Of a stretch of 10,694 nucleotides of DNA, positions 7,987 to 10,694 are shown in pieces; the stretch's first letter is position 1; every line of letters begins with the position of its first letter. Position numbers and translations under genes: made by a program. The notes under the pieces are model-generated. The model was not told the DNA's origin, searched no databases, and was given only the letters and a program-made list of their open reading frames with translations. The stretch lies in assembly GCA_003024985.2 (NCBI GenBank), contig PXIH01S0008469.1; one strand, 5' to 3'. The DNA is from Euperipatoides rowelli (taxonomy: Eukaryota; Onychophora; Udeonychophora; Euonychophora; Peripatopsidae).

Positions 7987-8235
7987 GTGGTTTCCAGACT
8001 ACTTAACTGGGAGATCCCATACCACTAAATTTAACGATCAATTTTCATATTTTGACTTTCCTAAAAATGGAGTCCCACAGGGTTCTATTTTGTCCCCACT
8101 ACTCTTCTCAATCTATATTAATGATTTACCTAAGGTAGTGAAATACTGCGTAATATTATTCGCTGATGATATTACTCTTTCTTATGCTCATAAGGCCTTA
8201 GAACAAATTAAGACATATGGAATCTGATGTTAAAA
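7987..8235 (+). pseudogene. LINE D RT palm: motifs B and C present, motif A deleted
   Basis: Directly after TEHL the text is WFPDYLTGRSHTTKFNDQ, NGVPQGSILSPLLFSIYIND (motif B, 8066-8125) and FADDITLSYA (motif C with both Asp codons, 8159-8188). The intervening motif A (FLDLSKAFDTV-type, holding the first catalytic Asp) and about 50 residues should lie between TEHL and WF but are absent, so the join at about 7986 is a deletion. Without motif A the enzyme cannot be active. The frame opens at a TTG codon, not an ATG, so this is not an independent gene. A one-base shift near 8210 leads into the next segment. Confidence 0.8.
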
Positions 8236-9009
8236 GAATCTATGTTTGGCTGATACATAATAAATTACTAATAAATGAAGATAAAACAAAATGTATGTTA
8301 ATAGGCACAAATAAAAGGAAGAGTCTACTAGATTTGTCATCCTTTNCTAATAAATGAAGATAAAACAAAATGTATGTTAATAGGCACAAATAAAAGGAAG
8401 AGTCTACTAGATTTGTCATCCTTTGAACTTGAGATCGGGGATAAGGCAGTCAAATTGTGCCAGTCTATAAAGAACTTGGGGGTGATGGTAGACGATCAGT
8501 TAAAATGGGACACTCATATTAATTTCCTCCGTAAAAAGTCTTTGGGAACTCTGTTTTATATTGTGAAATTTAGGGGCTTTTTGCCCTCGAGATGTTTGGT
8601 TTTGGTGTTTAACACTTTGATCCTAACTAGAATTGATTACTGTTGATCGGTTTATAACTCTTGTGGAAAGGTCTTATCTCAAAAACCTCAGGGAATTGTG
8701 AATCTTGCAGCAAGATTATTCGTATATGGATATGGACCTTCAAGTGCCACTCAAGCGTGGCAAACCTTGGGATGGAAACAGTTGAGTGAGAGAAGTAAAA
8801 TATTCATAGCCAGACAGATAAGGAAAATAAAAAATAATATGGCTCCTCCATATCTTGATTTGTTTACAGGTGCAAACTCAGTTCATTGCCACAACACTAG
8901 GCAGTCAAACAATATTTTTATAAGAAAAAAGCTTAAATCCTCATTCCCATTAGTCCTAGCGAATTGGTAGGACGTTCTGTGGAATTGCTCGTCGTTTTCT
9001 TTCTATTTA
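8217..9009 (+). pseudogene. LINE D RT thumb and carboxyl region
   Basis: The text reads MESDVKRIYVWLIHNKLLIN and EDKTKCMLIGTNKRKS (KTKC motif), is interrupted by the duplicated 78 bases around the N at 8346, and continues ELEIGDKAVKLCQSIKNLGV, MVDDQLKWDTHI, LILTRIDYC, a TGA at 8644-8646, then SVYNSCGK, NLAARLFVYG, TLGWKQLSERSK, NNMAPPYLDLF and NTRQSNNIFIR. After TAG 8968 the same frame gives DVLWNCSS, a decayed form of the terminal xLWNSLP signature. Removing the artefactual repeat would bring both parts into one frame. The NLAARLI / W.P...R..FK / P.YL / R..R pattern is that of the L2/CR1 thumb and tail. Confidence 0.8.
8268..8424 (+). repeat. Perfect 78-bp tandem duplication separated by a single N
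   Basis: Bases 8268-8345 and 8347-8424 are identical over all 78 positions, with one N (8346) between. Reading the RT through only one copy keeps the frame. This is what a scaffolder leaves when two contigs overlap but are joined with a minimal one-base gap. It should be treated as an assembly error, not biology. Confidence 0.9.
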
Positions 9010-9257
9010 CAGTAAGTTATGACTACTCTATGGTGACTTTATTATTTTTCTTTACTTACCAATGCAGGTGGCCATGTTATACTTTCTATAAAGTGAGTAG
9101 CAGGTTTCCACTATTTTGTGCGTGGACGGAAATTCTAGTGAGCTGGAAATTCGTAACTCAAGTGGCCGTATCAGTAACTGTACATTGGGATTGCGAGTTT
9201 CGCTATAAGTGTTGTAGGGAAATTCAATTGCGTTTTTTCACTCTCAGTTATATAAAC
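9010..9257. other. Junction between LINE D and the gag-like element; presumed 5' leader
   Basis: No recognisable protein is seen. The sequence is less AT-rich than its surroundings, which suits the 5' leader of a LINE. TCAGT initiator-like words occur at 9171-9175 and 9244-9248. An open frame from 8964 runs through here into the gag frame, but its residues (rich in Trp, Cys and Phe) do not look like a gag. The ATG at 9258 is preferred as the start, because it has A at -3 and G at +4 and the text becomes gag-like from there. Confidence 0.4.
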
Positions 9258-10290
9258 ATGGCCTATAATCCTGCGGTGAATAACAAGAAAGAACTCATTA
9301 TGGATAATTTAACTAAATTTTCGTTTTTAGTTACAGACTTTGCTACAGTTTTCACAATAGCTAATGCTGAATTTCAAACCTTTAGAATTGCAGAAGAAAA
9401 TGCTATCGATTTGCTTAATGCGCTTGGCATTTTGGAAGGACTAGTCGAACTTTCTAGCCTAGAATATCCTTCTTATAAGTACATAAGATTCTGGAATATA
9501 GCTGACAAAAAGGCTTTTGTAGACAAATTTCTTGTTTATGAGGACAACACGGTTATAAAGGCCGATTGCATTGCTAGTGAGCGAATCATAAAATTCTCCG
9601 TTACATGGATTCCTCTCTTGATATTAGAAGCCGAGTTGTCTAATATTTTAAAGCCCTATGGAGATACTTATATGTAAACCTACTATCAAAAAAATTAACG
9701 ACAGTACCTCTTACCAAACTACGCCAGTATACTTAACCATGAAGTTAAGTAAAGACGTCGAAGTGGAGGCACTATCATATTCCATTACTACATCCAAAAA
9801 TTTGTAGAGGATGGATCCATTACGCCCAAAGAAAACTAGTTTGTTTTCGTTGTCAACAGGACACCCACTCTATTCGCGAATGTGTATTAAGATGGTGTAA
9901 GCGATGTCGTTGTTACTCTGCTAAGGATCATAACTGTAGTGGCTATTACAGTAATGTTGTCAAATCTGCAGCGCAACGAAGCCCCAAGCTCAGGGAAGGT
10001 TCTACTGGTCGGCTTATGGATGTGGTCACTGCTCCCCATCAAGATCTTAGTGAAGGGAATAACGTGGCTCCACATATTTCAGCACCACAGAAGATATCTG
10101 ATAAAACTAGTATGGGTGAGATAAGGAGTCAGGTTGAAGTACCTCAGAATTCAATAGTGGACAAGGCCTTTTGGCAAAAGCAATTCTCGAGGTGAAGCTC
10201 AGTTTAGAATCTGCTAACTTTAATAAAGATATGGCTGAGAATAGTGGTCCATTTGCAGTATTTAATCCTATGAAAAAACCTAAACTTTGA
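9258..10290 (+). pseudogene. LINE ORF1 (gag-like), RRM-like region plus CCHC zinc knuckle, nearly full length but broken
   Basis: The product is an RNA-binding ORF1-type protein of a retrotransposon, about 343 residues if joined across its breaks. Segment 1 (9258-9677) begins MAYNPAVNNKKELIMDNL and ends IPLLILEAELSNILKPYGD, with the IPxxxxxxELxxxLxxYGD pattern seen in RRM-like parts of retrotransposon gag proteins. After a stop and a shift, segment 2 (9679-10170) contains TTPVYLTMKLSKDVEVEAL, a TAG at 9806, then CFRCQQDTHSIREC (9842-9883), an exact CX2CX4HX4C knuckle, and CKRCRCYSAKDHNC, a possible second metal site. After another shift near 10170, segment 3 reads LAKAILEVKLSLES and ends FNPMKKPKL and TGA 10288-10290, a basic, nuclear-signal-like tail. 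The ORF2 (endonuclease/RT) expected downstream is not seen before the window ends. Confidence 0.6.
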
Positions 10291-10297
10291 ATTAGTT

Positions 10298-10693
10298 ATG
10301 GTCACTAAATTTATATCTTTTTCTATTATTTTGTGTCAGCCAACGAATTGTTGGCAAGCTTATGTCATTAACATGTGGATGATGGCTTACTGCTACTCTA
10401 AGTTCAAGCGCAAAATAGGTAAAACCTTTATTACTTTTCCTTTTATGAGGACAGTTAAAAATTTGGATTATGTTAATGTTCTGAACTTTGGTATATTCCA
10501 TCACATTAACAGTTTATATAATATTAATATACACATTCTTTTCTTTTTGATCAGTATATCTAGTCTAAATTTTTACCAATTGTTGGCATTATNTAGGGTC
10601 TTACGGCTCTTTAGAAGTATTAAAATTTTTCTCTGCATTCAGATTTTTTTTCATATTCATCTTTTTTTCAATACATATGATAAAAGTGCGTTT
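10298..10693 (+). CDS. Unrecognised open reading frame running off the window edge
   Basis: An ATG at 10298, eight bases after the stop of the gag-like ORF (G at -3 and G at +4), opens a frame of 132 codons without a stop up to the window end; one codon holds the N at 10593. It starts MVTKFISFSIILCQPTNCWQ and later contains KRKIGKTFITFPFMRTVKNL. The second half is rich in Phe, Ile, Leu and Tyr, with stretches such as IHILFFLISISSLNFYQLL that could be membrane segments. I do not recognise it. It does not show the start of a LINE endonuclease. It could be an ORF2-like companion, an unrelated gene, or simply a long chance frame in T-rich DNA, whose Phe/Ile/Leu content would be expected. Confidence 0.25.
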   Translation, partial: MVTKFISFSIILCQPTNCWQAYVINMWMMAYCYSKFKRKIGKTFITFPFMRTVKNLDYVNVLNFGIFHHINSLYNINIHILFFLISISSLNFYQLLALXRVLRLFRSIKIFLCIQIFFHIHLFFNTYDKSAF

Positions 10694-10694
10694 G

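Larger units (their letters stand above)
6422..9009 (+). mobile_element. LINE D: CR1/L2-type non-LTR retrotransposon with 2A-like peptide, PHD finger, APE endonuclease and RT (decayed)
   Basis: One long plus-strand reading order can be followed from ATG 6422 to about 9009: 2A-like peptide, PHD zinc finger, apurinic-type endonuclease, linker, RT and carboxyl tail. That single-protein order is the layout of some CR1/L2-superfamily LINEs of invertebrates, in which the endonuclease nicks target DNA and the RT copies the element RNA at the nick. The reading frame changes at about 6835, 7010, 7342, 7440, 7641 and 8210, and stops occur at 6635, 7809 and 8644. RT segments are deleted at about 7890 and 7986. 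The element is therefore immobile. It seems cut at its 3' end, since the tail signature at about 8970-9000 is not followed by a terminal repeat. Confidence 0.8.

Noticed and set aside
9012-9067. Possible 56-base intron (GTAAGT ... ACCAATGCAG)
   Set aside because: The splice sites look good, but they lie at the junction of two dead transposons, and joining the flanks yields no coherent protein.
9887-10124. Frames at 9887-10075 (-) and 9939-10124 (+)
   Set aside because: Both are shadows of the gag-like ORF, whose CCHC knuckle lies in another frame.
10292-10504. 70-codon minus-strand frame
   Set aside because: It is antisense to the longer plus-strand open frame; neither is recognised, and the plus frame is longer and better placed.
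1-10694. CRISPR array, tRNA or rRNA genes, riboswitches, prokaryotic operons, LTRs
   Set aside because: No regular repeat-spacer pattern, no cloverleaf or rRNA-like conserved block, and no long direct terminal repeats were seen. The content is eukaryotic transposon relics.

Overview
The window is AT-rich eukaryotic DNA, most likely from an invertebrate draft assembly. An arthropod is my best guess, judged from the style of the reverse transcriptase (RT) fragments and TCAGT/TCATT initiator-like sites; this is not proven. There are single N's at 945, 2103, 5859, 8346 and 10593. I see no intact host gene, no tRNA or rRNA gene, and no CRISPR or prokaryotic operon structure. The window is mainly a graveyard of decayed non-LTR retrotransposons (LINEs), five of them on the + strand and one or two on the - strand.

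Layout. 1-1190: no recognisable gene, one weak promoter-like site near 370-449. 1197-1866 (- strand): a gag-like piece with a degraded zinc knuckle, then an RT carboxyl tail with a GRP-type motif and an acidic end. 2375-2515: a possible host terminal exon. 3132-4180: LINE A, RT domain to 3' tail. 4251-4810: LINE B, RT carboxyl end. 5013-5980: LINE C, RT from motif B to carboxyl end, interrupted by two copies of a 70-bp sequence that may come from a Tnp2-type (CACTA/EnSpm) transposase. A strong inverted repeat sits at its left edge. 6422-9009: LINE D, the best-preserved element, of CR1/L2 type. It encodes a 2A-like peptide, a PHD zinc finger, an APE-type endonuclease and RT, but motif A of the RT is deleted. 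9258-10290: a nearly full-length LINE ORF1 (gag-like) with an RRM-like stretch, a CCHC zinc knuckle and a basic end, broken by two frameshifts and one stop. 10298-10693: a 132-codon open frame of unknown nature that runs off the window.

The genes do not form a working system; they are successive insertions and deletions. The points most worth a second look are the 2A-like peptide of LINE D, the repeated Tnp2-like 70-mer, the hairpin made from RT sequence, the unclosed reading frame at the right edge, and a 78-bp duplication around an N that looks like an assembly error.
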